From Pyrrhosoma nymphula (Eukaryota > Arthropoda > Insecta > Odonata > Coenagrionidae), in assembly GCA_963573305.1 (NCBI GenBank), contig OY754333.1, positions 17,977,013-18,041,012 on the forward strand: a stretch of DNA of 64,000 nt. The letters run 5' to 3'. The notes under the pieces are model-generated. The model worked only from the letters and a program-made list of their open reading frames with translations. It was not told the origin of the DNA and did not search any database. A program made the translations under genes and the position numbers. This document shows, one piece after another, positions 50,201 to 61,862 of this stretch (position 1 is its first letter; each line of letters opens with the position of its first letter).

Positions 50201-51155
50201 TTTCTGTCATGAGCTTAGATAAATCTAACTGAAATAGGTGCATAACCTCCCACTCCTTTGAAACTGTCTTTCATCTGTCTGTTGTCTGGTTGTCTAGTTG
50301 TCTGGTTTAAATGATTTTCTTGAGTTGGTTCTTTTCAAGGATTAGTAAGTGTATAATTGATGATCAAGATTTACAATTGATCTCAAATTCAATGGTAATC
50401 CATGATCAGCTTCAATACAGAATGATTGAATTGGCATATGTCCGTTGAACAACAGTGACCAAATTTTATTGGAGTACAAGATTGAATACTTCCTGAGGAT
50501 TCAAATTCGTCATTTGAAATCATTCCTTCACCAGTTTTCCATTGACCGACTATTTGATGCAGGTCTCTGTAATTGCTGTATAGATTCTCCTGTAGAAGAA
50601 ATTCATGTATGTAGGAAATATGGAATCCTATGTGTATTGACATACATAAGTTAATTCAAGCATGCGTGGTCTTTTTTTGGAATATGTATTTCATTTCTTT
50701 CACCTCATCAGTAATGGACACTCGAAAGTCTCGCAACATGACTTGGTTTATTAATAATTCTTAAAAAAATATTTTATAATTTATTTACTTGTCCAAAAAC
50801 TTTCAGTGCATGCATAAATCTTTTACTTCAATAGGTATTTTTCCTTGGATTTCGTTAACGATTCAAAGTTGTATTTTCATTTCCATATATTTTTTATCCC
50901 TAGTAGCAGATAAAAAAAATCATCATTCGTTTTTCTCGATGTAGAAATTATGATCAGTTAAATTCAATTAGGTCAATTTCTGAACGAAAAAAACAATTTT
51001 CCTCCGATCGGCCAGCTATTCCGAAAGCGGAACTGGCGTGGCATGAACCGCTGGAACAAATGCTTAAAAACAGCCTTAAGACATTTCAACTTGCATGTAG
51101 ACTGTTACTTTTATTTTTGACTGCTCACAAATTTCGCATTTTAAGACTTGCTAAA
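47211..51155. other. No recognisable gene; pyrimidine-rich tracts
   Basis: 47.21-47.54 and 48.49-48.92 kb are strongly pyrimidine-rich on the plus strand and open frames of up to 209 codons, rich in Leu, Ser, Phe and Pro. No domain, signal peptide pattern or splice context is convincing. A worn repeat of TTGTCTGG/TTGTCTAG units lies at 50.27-50.31 kb. The rest is AT-rich. Confidence 0.45.
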
Positions 51156-52772
51156 TCAAACTAATATATAAAAATGTAATGGTATCTGTCTTTCTGTCTG
51201 TCTGTTGCTCAATCACGGAAAAACTACTGAACCGATTGAGATGAAATGTGGCATGTAGTGAGAAAATGTAACTGGGTGTATCGTAGGCTATATTAAAAAG
51301 CTGTCAGGGCCCTCAGGGCCCCCAAAGGCCCCCCTGATGGTCTCTGGTGGTCCATGCTAAGCATTGAGTTCGGTGCAGTGGTTTTATTTTTTGCTTTTTA
51401 AAATAACTTTCACTAAAGATAGAGCTGGAAATTCTTTTATCGGATGGCTGAATAAATGAAGTTTCTAATTCTTTCAGATTTTCTTTTTCGCTTCGTAGTT
51501 GCCTGAAAATAATGTATTTTGATGAAAAATCACCATGTTCTCTGAAATCAACAATAGTATATTTCCATGACAGAGATATTTGATTTTCAAAGGATATTCA
51601 GCCTCTAGCATTTAAATATCACGTTTTCCTGGAAGCCCATGATAAAAAGAGCGAAGATAATCTATATAAGAAGGGCCCAGAGTCCCAAGGGCCCCATAAT
51701 AGATTGCTTCGGGAGGTAATCGATAAATTCAATGCACATTTACAACAAGTACACTCTTAAATGTCTATTCTCAAAGTAGCTCTCATGGGGGCTCTGCATG
51801 TATATGGGAGTATACTTACGTAGTAAACGATGCACATTAAATGAATTAAAGAGGCTACACACGCAATTAAAGGTGCAGGAATATTTGCGTGCAGGGAATA
51901 GTATTGGCCTCCGTTGTTACTACAAACACGGCGCGTTCTATTATCGTTTAATACTCAGATGAATTACACGTTGCAGAACCGTCTGCCTCTCATTACAATT
52001 GCGAACTGTTTTTTAGACCAAATCCTACATCATAAACTTAACGAGATATCTATATATGCTTAAAAGTTTTAAAGTGCAGTTAACTTACATTCACTCAATG
52101 ATCGAGTTGCCTATTCAAGACTCTCACTCGCCGCTGTGTTTCCCCTCCTTGGACTTAAAAATATATTCATCAACATGCCTAATATGAAAGAGAATAACAT
52201 TTTGGAAAATCTTCTAAAGAAAGAGGAATGTATTATTTTTGCGAGAAAATGAGTCCTTGCCAAAAAACGACAAAGGTTAGACTTGGATGCTCAAAGACAT
52301 CTCATGAGTTTATCCCAGTAGTGTTTCTCGGGCAACGCTAAGAAACGCACAAATTTCATCCTAACCCAACCTACGGACGGGTAACCAGCTATAAATCTTG
52401 TTCAAATATAGACCCATCTGTTCCGAAACTTCAATCTGTATTTAGATGGCGGAAAATATAATCACGTCACTACATGCTTCTTACCGAAGTACGGATATTC
52501 TGCGCAATGAACGACATCCGTGCATGAAAGAGTACCAACAGTAACTCATCTCTCCGGGCACCTGGAAAACGGTCTGCATGTCTATTACAACGAACACAAC
52601 ATACAAAATAGGTTACGAACTCCTCAAATGACCATGCTGACAGTATTCTTCAGGCTTTGAGTTTTCCTTATAAAATAAATTAAATGTTTTTCACCCATTT
52701 TAATAAATGACAATAAATTAAATGTTTTTCATTATTAAATGTTTTTGATATTCAACGGGTACCTTCCGCTAG
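51156..52772 (+). mobile_element. Helitron candidate
   Basis: The candidate starts with TC after an A (A|TCAAACTAATATATAAAAATG) and ends with CTAG before a T (GGGTACCTTCCGCTAG|T), the A|T insertion rule and termini of Helitrons. The 5' region holds a TCTGTCTGTCTGT run, then AATCACGGAAAAACTACTG and AACCGATTGAGATGAAATG, a block I associate with 5' regions of dispersed arthropod elements. A short CGG/CCG hairpin precedes CTAG. No Rep or helicase sequence was recognised, so it would be non-autonomous or gutted. Without target duplications the boundaries are provisional. Confidence 0.45.
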
Positions 52773-55700
52773 TATTTTTATAAAAATGCACAGGCACAAA
52801 GTGCTGGAAAACAACCGAGATGGACTTAAAGTTCACTCCTTTGGTTAGTAGTCGTTGACTTACTCTTACTCCACTGCCATATACATATAACCTTTACTGT
52901 TTTTTAGCATTGACAGTCTCGACCAGTAATTTCCTGCTGAATTATGCTAATAGCTAAAGAGGAGGCTTTGTAATTAAGGAGAAATTTGTTCCGTGCCGAT
53001 AATTTTTCATCTTAATGCCTCCTCTCGTGAACCGATTTAATTTTCTTGGCCATTTTCTCAGACTCTTCGTTATAACCTCTTACCTCCCATTCCCCTTACT
53101 TCGCTGCATGCCTACTCATCCGCGCCATATCTACAACTCTCACGCTTCCCTCATACTTCTCGCCTTTACGGCGGGGCCATTCCAGGTATCACATCATATA
53201 AACCCCCTTTCCTTACAGCTTTTTTTTAAGTCCCCCCTTTTCACTCCCTACCAACACCTTCCACGTTATTTATCTTCCATCTCGCCATTCCCCACTGTCT
53301 TTCGTCCCTGCACTCGGTCTTTATATCACCCTCCATATCTTTCTTTTTTTATCACTCCCTTCAACCGTTTTTCTCGCCGCTTCCTCTCTGCAGTCCCTTT
53401 ATTGCCACTCTTTCTTTTCCGCGTCTTCTATGCCTCGCTACGGATTTCTTTGCACGTTCCAGACCCCACGGGCGACCTCTCCAGCCTTCCCAACCTTCTC
53501 ACAATACCCAACCCTCTCCCCCTCTTCTCAAACCACTTCCCCCTTCTCGTATTTTTCCTCTCCGCAGCTCTTGAACCGCGATTCTCTGAATCTCTCTTTG
53601 TTTTTCCTTTCAATCTCTCTTCGTCTCGTTTTGTGCTTAGTTTTCTTTATTGTCTCTTCTCTCCATTCTCTTTTAGCTTTCCGCGTATATCGCGTTCCCT
53701 TCTTACTTCTTTATTTTCCCAGGGCTCTCAGAGTGTACACGGAGGTGAATGCATCTTTTGTGACGCGATGGTGAATACCTTTTTAAACCTGGTCCCAATG
53801 GTGCCAATGTTTTATGCATCCCTTACGCGAGTTATTTCGTTTTGTACACGTCATATTTCTGTCGTCACTCTGAAAGATCACGTGCAACGTCTTTGATTGG
53901 CCTCTTTTCACACGCAGATGTATACAGTCAGTCATTAATTTTTTCCGTCGCTTGCACGATTACACCTGCCATCTTTCTGGGGTCAAGTGGTTTACACAAT
54001 ACTTCTAAAATCTACTTAGACTTATTTTACAGCTGCCAGGGTTTTTATTTCCTCCCAAAGGAAATACAGGGATCATTTATGCTAATTTCATCGACAAATA
54101 AACAGCTGTATCATAAAATAATAATTACGTCCTGTTGTACGCCCTCAGTTTAAATATTATTTTTTCATGGTTTCATGTTCGTGTTTAACTGGATGGTCGC
54201 ATGGAAAATAAATGTCTTCCTGAGTGTTTTCACCAAGGAGTTAATTTAACTCAGGTTTATTTTGGGGATAATTTATGCTGTAATAACATTGTTCCGTTTT
54301 TCGTTGTGTCGTCGTTGGTGAAGAACGGTAGTTATATATAAAGAAAATAGGTCACGTTTATTGAATATTTAGAGTGTTTTTGTTCGCTCGTAGTAATTTT
54401 ACTGCATCGTTAGACCCCATAGCCAATACAGCTTTATTGTTCCAAGTATTTTAAGCTTTGCACCGTAAATGTTTCACAACTTCATCAATCGATAATTCTT
54501 ACTACAGAGGAATCGAGGACTTTTATTCCCGCTCTTCCGGAGGACTTTTATTCTTAAGCTTTTCCGGTTCATTTGTTTATTGGACCTGCGAGAACCTACC
54601 TTTGTAGGTCCTAATATTTGTCGGGTTTATCAGACTGCATCGCTGTGTACGGTAACCTATCTCTTCTGTGATGTATTTTTCGGTGCATCAAGTTCTTATT
54701 TTACTAATTTTTCCACTTTTTTCATTTTTAATGGGATTTAAGTATTGTAAAAACCGTAAAAAATTGCTTCTTTACCTTGTTTAATTATAAGAAACCTTCA
54801 CTAATTCAGAAAGTTTGCCGATATTTTTAAAAACGATAAAGTAACACTATTTACCTACAGTTTCATTTATATCTTAGTAGGAGACTATTTTAAGTAGACA
54901 TATGCAACAAAAAACGGAAAATATTTGCTCATTAATCGAAATATTTGCAATTTATGACAAGCGGTCTACGAGACCGCACATCTGAGTTAGTGTTACAAAA
55001 CACGTTCTCTGCAGTTACGGATTTTAGAAGGATAATTCCGGTTTTCTCTTCATAAGTCTACGAGCACTCATTGACCTAAACACGTGAAAAGTGATTTCAG
55101 TTGTCTTTCACGGTCGCTCAAAAGAGCATCATTAGGATTATCTATCTCCATAAAAAGCAGGCGTCATGTCCGTTTTCCTTTTTATTGTAGTTTAAAGCCT
55201 CCCTCTAGAAAAATAGCCTTTAAGGAAATTGTGCATTTGCAAGATCTTACGAACATTACTTTTAAAGAAGCCTGCCTTGATTAATAAACCACACAATGGA
55301 GGTTGCCGAAGAAGAATGCTATATTATTTGCAAATGGTTCACATATTTGTATTTAAAAGATTTTTTTGTACACCTTTTCCCTTGATTGTCTAAAAAATAA
55401 CCACCCGCTCTGAAAAGTTTTCAAAATGTGTTCACATTAAAAAAAGCCAAAGAATGGCTTCTTTCTATTGAAAGTGTGGAATTTTCGATCTTTATTTAAA
55501 GAAAAACTTTTTGTCTTAAATATTTGTATATAATATCTGTCGTTTATTAGCTTTATTTCATTTAAATTTGCCTTGTTGCCACGTTCATAATCGTCTTCTC
55601 CAACGGAAGGTGTATGCATTTTAGTGGAAACTCGTGAGAGTGTAGTAAGGTGCCATCCGAGAAATCAAGGTTAATGGGGGGCTTAAAATCTAGGCACAGC

Positions 55701-57199
55701 CTTCCCAAATTACTTATCTTCAGCCTCCAAGGCGTTCTCCCAAGTCCCTTGCTCCACGTTTCTCTATCGGTAGAAAAAAGGGTGAAATGGTGGCAATTAG
55801 AGTCTTGCTGAGGCGGTAGGCCGTGGATAGGGGCTTTAAATGTAGATGTATATCAGGGAAGGTTCCCGGATCCTCGGCCTGTATGGCGGTGGTTACAGGA
55901 TTGGGCTCCTTCTTCTCTCGTATATTCGGCGAGTGGGCCAAGGTAGAATACAGTGAAATCCTCACTTGAAAAGTGGAAGGCCGAAAATCTTGAAGACAAG
56001 AAAAAATCTTCTACATTTGAACATTATTTGTGATTTTTTTGGTTTTCTGGAGTTTTTAGTGACGTGGGATAGTTTTGGGAATATTCTTTTCAAAATCATG
56101 AGCAAAGTCACGAGAAATGTTATTTATAGCATCATCTCGTTTTATTTCTGATTAATGATGAAATAATTTCTGGTTTATTTGTCTTATTTATTCATTTTTA
56201 AACTGTATTCAGTTATTTCCTCATGCTTGCACAAAATTATTTCAGCTACAAGATAAAATTTATCTTGAGAATGTTTCCACTGAAATGTAGCCTCATTTTC
56301 AATGAGATCACCTATAGCTGTTTAGTCAATTGTATGGTGAAAGTTTTTCAATTCATCGTGTGGAGATTTGTACTTAATTTTCCTTTCATTAAACAATCCG
56401 TATTGAATATAAGCGCATGAAAAATTCTACCAAATGCCATGGCATTTTAAGGAAGGCCGCAACGCTACAGTATACGAAAAGGTAATGAATGTTAACACTT
56501 TGAACCACAATATACTGGTACCTTAACTTAAGCTTAGAATTTTGCAGCGGTGTGTAGTTATTTGACATTTTTCTCTCCATTCGGAAGTGCTTGACAATTC
56601 TTCTGACCATCTTACTATATGTAGATCAAGCCTTCGCAGCTAATGCCGCAAACATAATGAAGACCGTTGACTGAATAGAAATTTTGGAGAAAATATATCC
56701 TTTTTTCTCCCTCTTTTTGGACAATTACGTCACGGCGGATTATTCTGCATTCATGCTCCCTCCCTTCCTCGTCATTGTACTGGCTCCTGATCCTGACATT
56801 GCCTTTTCATGCGTAAACGTTGATGGGTTGTACGGGATGTTTGAGGCTAGTCTCAAGAAATTCGGGATGGCCTCTTCTAAATGAACAAGAACCCAGTTCA
56901 GGGAGACAACTGGGAGGACAAACTCAAGGATGGAGAATGACCCACACTATGAGGTTTCTAGGGGAGATAAAAAGTATGTACTTCCTTGTAAAAGTATTTT
57001 ATTGTTCCTGATAATGTTGGGTGCAACGGTGGCGAAAGATCAACCCAACTTAAGACGTCGTAGAGACTAAAAGCCCTTTGAAGAGGAGATAACATCAGAG
57101 ACTCCTCGAAATGTTCTTGCTGCAAAACGTAGAACCCCTAAGAATTGATTTTGATCATTGAGACCCAGTGGCCACTCTGTAGATCACATGAACTGGCTA
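52773..57199. other. No supported gene; long pyrimidine tract
   Basis: 53.04-53.76 kb is a pyrimidine-rich tract that opens the longest frame in the window (53015-53896, 293 codons) and an overlapping 114-codon frame. The translation is dominated by Phe, Leu, Ser and Pro, as base bias predicts, and has no recognised domain. A short tandem block GAGGACTTTTATTC occurs twice near 54.51-54.56 kb. Otherwise the sequence is AT-rich with nothing identified. Confidence 0.45.
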
Positions 57200-57460
57200 A
57201 TTAGGGTTTTCTTAACAAAAAACGTTAAAAGGGTTTACTTATCAGAAATTTATTCACAAACGTTTCCTCAGAGAAGCCACAGTATGCTATTCAACAGCCT
57301 AGTCAAAGCTATGGTAAACGCTGTTCTTTATGGGTGAGCTGAGGATTGAATAAAGTTACGCTTTCAGGCGTTTTATGGTGGATCTATCGCAACATTATAG
57401 AACGATACGAAGTTGACGCTGTAGGTTGCACCAAACGAATTGTTAAAATACTGCTATAGT
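57200..57460 (+). pseudogene. LINE reverse-transcriptase thumb remnant (tentative)
   Basis: In one frame the plus strand reads NSLVKAMVNAVLYG, stop, AED, stop, IKLRFQAF. This resembles the FVRxxVWSVxLYGxExWxLxxxxxxxLxAFE segment after the RT core of arthropod LINEs. Two stops interrupt it. The downstream WxRRM...TNEEVL-type segment is only faintly suggested. It is too short to assign a clade. Confidence 0.35.
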
Positions 57461-59295
57461 TTCCACAAAACCATTTGTTGAAACACTGTACAACTGATTC
57501 CGTTTGGTTCTATTTCGTCTGTGAAGCTGAGTTTGGACTGAGAATGTTAACATGGAGAGACCACGGTCTGCGAAACCGGGTTGTATGGTATTTTTTTTGG
57601 AACCTACAAATTATACTGCATATTTTTCCTAAATTTGGATTGCATGTCTCTTGCTTTATTTTAGGTAAGTATTTCTCCACATAATATTTACTGTGATTGA
57701 ATACGATGAAAATGCCTAGAGTATACCGATAACGCAGAAAATCAATTTATAAAATAGTTACTACATGCCAGCTGACCCCTCGATGCATTTCAACTTCCTT
57801 GAAAAATTAATTTTCCTCGAGCTAAACCTTGAATAGTCTTTGAATATGAACATACAAATCAAGTAGTCATCCTGGAGTTGTTGGCAAAGGAGTTCCCGGA
57901 AGATGGGTCCAGTGAGAAGACCGGGAAATCGATGGTGCGGGTGGAAGGAGCGGGCGAGGAAATATACAGGGGAAGGGATGAGGGATTGAAGGCAGGCAGC
58001 CAAGGGGAAGGCAGGACCTAAACGTTGGTGTTGGGACATGGTAAGTGTGTGGTTTTTTTATGACAGACGGTTAAAACTTTAGCGTGGGCAAGAAAGAGAG
58101 AGGCTTAGGGGGAAGTGAGATGGCGAAAGTGAAAGAGGGAAAAAAAGTGGAGATTTTAAAATTAGCATTTTGGTTTCGGGGGGTTGGTATATAGGGTGGG
58201 TAGAGTTCACGTTCATCTAAATCTTAGTTTCGTCCCGCAAGTATTATCGATAGAATCATAGAAGGACCAGCTGGAAGCACTGGCAGTGCAGGAATTGGAA
58301 TAGTTATCATTTTGTTTAGTTACTCTTGAGTTCGTTCACCTCTCGGGTCCATACCCTTGGCAAGAGTAACAGGTTTGAAGTACAATGCGAGATTGACTTT
58401 AATCCTGTTTTTCTTCTTTATTTTGGTCTTTGCAGCAGATTTCATTGGATAAAATTCTCGACCTTAAGTCTTTAAAGATCTGTTTCTGGTTCATTTATCT
58501 TCGAACCTTCAATTATTTTGTTCTGTTTTCTCATTTTCGTCATTCTCATTAAAAGTTTCAGCCGTATCATCATTGATCTAAAGAGATTCTATCCGAATCC
58601 CCGTTCGATTGTTTTTTCATGCAACCGAAGGCTTTTCATTCACTTAATTCTTATTTTTTTTCTAAAATTGCTTCTAGTGTTGCATCCTCAGTCTTTCATG
58701 CTTATTCCTCCCATTATTCTTTCATTTAATTTTATTCTCAAGAGGCTGTCATGTTAGATGGTTTCCAACAAGTTTTTATTAACGGCAATAATCTTTGCTT
58801 AGCTTTTCGATTACCCAATGTTATAGAATACTTCCCTCCGTCCTTGATCAATACCTTACCGAAGTTTTGATTGAAGGAAGGAGAAATAACTAACAAGTGG
58901 TAAAGGATTTAAGTGGATGGATTTGCTTGAAATAATGCTGGAATAGGTTAGTTAGGTTATGTTTTGCTTTTGGTACTCAGAAGTAAAGCTTGGAAAGGTG
59001 GTGGTGTAATTTTAAGCATGTGACGTAGGATAGTGACTTGGAAAATCACCATTAAAGGGCGAAATTAACGCAGGTATTAATTATTATGCTTGAGTATTTT
59101 TCTTCTTAGCTTAGGTTCATGGGTGTCAGATGAGCTATATCCACCAAATATCTGGTTTTACTTAGAACTCTCAGCTCAATTTTATCCCAATAGAATCTTG
59201 GTATTGTGGATAGACAATATTTAGGAATAATAATAATTTAATTCAGTAGTCATCATGCTTTTCAAAGTGGATTACACCTCCATGATCGTCATTAA
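57461..59295. other. No recognisable gene
   Basis: Short open frames (69-92 codons) without recognised domains, including a purine-rich stretch near 57.9-58.2 kb. Confidence 0.4.
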
Positions 59296-59410
59296 TTGCC
59301 TCCCTCTTTTGCTCGTCATTTTAAACCATTCCTAAGATAACGGCAATTCATACATCTATTTTCATCTCAACGTAAACATTTGCTCATAATTCTCCGAGTA
59401 TCGTGACGGA
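59296..59410 (+). repeat. Dispersed repeat, copy 1
   Basis: TCCCTCTTTTGCTCGTCATT, TTAAACCATTC and CATCTATTTTCATCTCA occur here in the same order and spacing as at 62876-62990. The two copies lie on the same strand, about 3.58 kb apart, one on each side of the rearranged Penelope-like locus. Substitutions are frequent, so this is an old repeat and not an insertion target duplication. Confidence 0.7.
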
Positions 59411-60539
59411 GGGTGTTAGGACACCAGCCGTGGAGGGAATAGGCTAAAGGAGTGGGTGAGGAAAGAGATGTATTTTATTATAACAGTGTGACTTATGTTA
59501 GAGTCACGCTGTGTTTGGTGAAACCACTAATGGTGCGTGAAAAGAAGTAATCTTTGTTCCTCTCAGCTCGGCTGTGTAGCTCTCTTATCTTGTCGCTTGT
59601 ATCTGATCTATTGATGTGACGGGTCAAAGTGGTATCCTCCGTATTGTACTGAAATTACCCTGATCTGAATTTTTCCAGTATTCTAATTCTCAGCCCTGTG
59701 TGTAGGCTTTTAGTCTATCGGATCCCTATTTTGTCCTTCCATCAGATGTGTAACACATTCTGTTTACGTAGTTTTTAACAAAGCGTGTGGATTTCCTTTG
59801 TATTTTATTACTTCGCGAATTAAAAACTGGTGGTCTGATGGTTATAAATGTTCGCGGTGTATACGAGATGTATCCTAACTAGAGGAAAGCAGCTTCTTTC
59901 ATTTTTTCACCGGAGAACCTTTCTTCTTTCACTTGATAAAGCCTGGTTTCTGTCATGCAGCACCGCAAATGTTTTGTACGAGTTTCTCCAAAGCTAGGTC
60001 TTAAGACAAGGTGATTCCCAGGCATTTGACTTCATCAGACTGCTATATATTTACCCTCTCACTTTATTGAGATAGCGTTGGTGAGATTACTTTCATAAGA
60101 ACTGCACTGCAGTTCATTTACTAAGGTTAGGTTCGAAAAGCCACTTAAGTCGCCAAGAGACAAGTGGTTGAGGTCCGATGAGAAAACTTATACGTCAGCA
60201 TTTTTGGCAATTTCTCGGTAGATAGACATCTTCTGCAGAAAATTTAATGTTGCTAATTTAATTAAATTTTGCTTTAGAGTTGATTTATTTCTATTAGAAT
60301 GGTAGAGTGACTTGACACACATTGCAATTAGCATTTTTGGCTATGAATACAATACCTACACTGAATCTTAATTTGGAACTAGGAAATCGATTGTAGACCC
60401 TGAGACGCAATTGATTAATGACAATAGATAGCTGCGTAGCACGGAGATATATTGCAAGCGTTCTTCGGTTAGTTAAACTTAATAGGAATTTTCTAACCAT
60501 TACATAGATACATGAACTAATCTTTTTATAGAAGCGAAG
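59411..60539. other. No recognisable gene
   Basis: AT-rich sequence between the dispersed repeat and the PLE locus. A 68-codon minus frame at 60294-60500 is not recognised. Confidence 0.4.
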
Positions 60540-60704
60540 TTATCCGAGAATATCAAATCGCTTACCCTGAATGTATAAACTTTGTTTCTTTGAGATAATT
60601 AGTAGTCCTTTTTTCGTATATTTTCGCCGTTCATTTTCAATTTTGGTATGTTTCTTTTGGATTTCTTCGATGTACTTATACTTTTTAAGCAACAGTTTCG
60701 CCAT
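60540..60704 (-). pseudogene. Possible N-terminus of a tandem Penelope-like copy
   Basis: A 54-codon minus-strand frame starts MAKLLLKKYKYIEEIQKK and continues Lys/Glu-rich to a TAA, a likely coiled coil. It lies just 3' of the endonuclease and its short untranslated region, in the same direction. Tandem head-to-tail copies are common in Penelope-like elements, so this could be the start of the next copy's ORF. The right arm carries a diverged version (HLLKKYSYIAEINKKL, near 62.43-62.48 kb), also 3' of its endonuclease. No RT follows, so the ORF is truncated or rearranged. The product has no assigned function. Confidence 0.45.
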
Positions 60705-60715
60705 GCTATTCTGCC

Positions 60716-61240
60716 GGCTTTGTCAGGCTTTCTAAATCATCAATCAAGAATAAATAAACAAACTTCGGTGGTTATTATGCAGCATGACTAATTAATACTT
60801 CAGTTTTTCAAGTCTTTTCCACATATAAGGAAGTTTGTAGCCATCTTCTCTGTTTAGATTGTTAGGTCTTTTTTTCTATTTCAATGGCGTCCCTGATGAT
60901 CCGTGGATAGTAGCTTCTTAGTTGTAGGATTCTTTACATAAAACTTTTGATGTCTGTACTGTGACCTTCTAAAAGTGTGTGCTCATAGCCACGGCAGAGT
61001 GATACCAATCTTTCTTCCGTATAGCCCGTTCGTGTTTATTCAGTCGGCATCCTATGGCTCTCTTTGTATGACCAACTTATGATTTTCCGTAACTACAGAA
61101 CATTTTGTACATGCCTTCAAACATTGTGGGAGTTAATGGATCTTTTGCTCCTCTAAGATGATGGGATATCCTATATACCCTGTCATCGCCATACTTTAGA
61201 CGGAAGACTTTGAAAAAGAAGCATTTAACACCTTAAACCA
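60716..61240 (-). pseudogene. Penelope-like GIY-YIG endonuclease, copy B (broken)
   Basis: The minus strand reads KVFRLKYGDDRVYRISHHLR, then MFEGMYKMFCSYGKS, a stop in place of Tyr, VGHTKRAIGCRLNKHERAIR and KKDWYHSAVA. Frame changes follow, then NLNREDGYKLPYMWKRL. GxY...YVG is the GIY-YIG nuclease core, and LNxEDxYxLPxxWKR is the usual C-terminal end of Penelope-like proteins. The stop and frameshifts make it inactive. It mirrors copy C at 61866-62347. Confidence 0.85.
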
Positions 61241-61245
61241 TCAAC

Positions 61246-61288
61246 CAACAGTTTAGTTAAGATACGTTGACGATACATTCATAATGTC
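61246..61288 (+). pseudogene. PLE reverse-transcriptase catalytic box, tiny plus-strand fragment
   Basis: The plus strand encodes LRYVDDTFIM (YVDD at 61263-61274), the catalytic box of the reverse transcriptase, preceded by an in-frame TAG where Trp is usual. The similarity stops abruptly at 61288, where minus-strand endonuclease sequence begins. It mirrors the minus-strand YVDD at 61836-61847 and so belongs to the left inverted arm. Confidence 0.75.
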
Positions 61289-61289
61289 T

Positions 61290-61862
61290 TCAGTCTGCAT
61301 CCTATGCCTCTCTTTGTCTGGCCAACATATAATTTTCCGAAACTACAGAAAATATATTATGCTTCTTCATTATTTTACCTATTCGATCCGTTGTTCCCGC
61401 GATGTAAGGTAGCAAAACACATCCCAAGGGTTTAGATGTATCTTTTTCTTTAGGCTTCTGATTTCTAGCACATTCAATTAATTTATTGCTATATCCATTA
61501 TCCTTCAGTGTACCCCTTAAATGTTTTATTTCTTCAGGGATGGAATCAGAATCCGAAACTCTGCGATTGCGGTCAAATAGGGTCTTGATAGCTGATGCCT
61601 TTTGCTGTGGGTGGTGGTGAGAACGTGCATTGAGATATCGATCAGTATGAATCTTTTTTCGATACGCACTATGTCCAGTTTTTTCATATTGTTTTCTCTC
61701 AACCAGAACATCTATGAATGGTAGGTGTCCGTCTTTTTCAATTTCCATCGTAAATTGGATTAATGGAAGCTGACTGTTGAGATCTAGTAAAAACTTCTCG
61801 AGTATCTCCTTACCATGAGGCCATATTATGAATATATCGTCGACGTATCTTAACTAAACGGT
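61290..61862 (-). pseudogene. Penelope-like RT C-terminus, linker and truncated GIY-YIG, copy A
   Basis: From the 5' side the minus strand reads LRYVDDIFIIWPHGKEILEK, with catalytic YVDD at 61836-61847, then LPLIQFTMEIEKDGHLPFID (the RT region after motif C). Next comes a Lys/Arg-rich stretch (RKKIHTDRYLN, SHHHPQQK), then LGCVLLPYIAGTTDRIGKIM, the linker that precedes the nuclease. After a frame change it reads FCSFGKLYVGQTKRGIGCRLK and is cut off at 61289. The 61302-61748 part is one uninterrupted 148-codon frame, the best preserved PLE coding stretch here. RT motifs upstream of YVDD are missing, so this is a 5'-truncated, inactive copy. Confidence 0.88.

Larger units (their letters stand above)
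60640..61288. repeat. Left arm of large inverted repeat (PLE locus)
   Basis: This arm is the reverse complement, with many substitutions and small indels, of 61826-62505. Landmarks shared in mirror order are AAGCCGGCAGAATA, GTTTGTTTATTTATT, the endonuclease coding region, AAAGTCTTCCGTCTAA and TTAAGATACG. About 540 bases of unique minus-strand PLE sequence separate the arms. Identity by eye is roughly 80-90%. Confidence 0.85.

Noticed and set aside
53015..53896. 293-codon plus-strand open frame as a gene
   Set aside because: Its composition follows a pyrimidine tract. No domain, no splice or neighbour support, and an overlapping frame is equally open.
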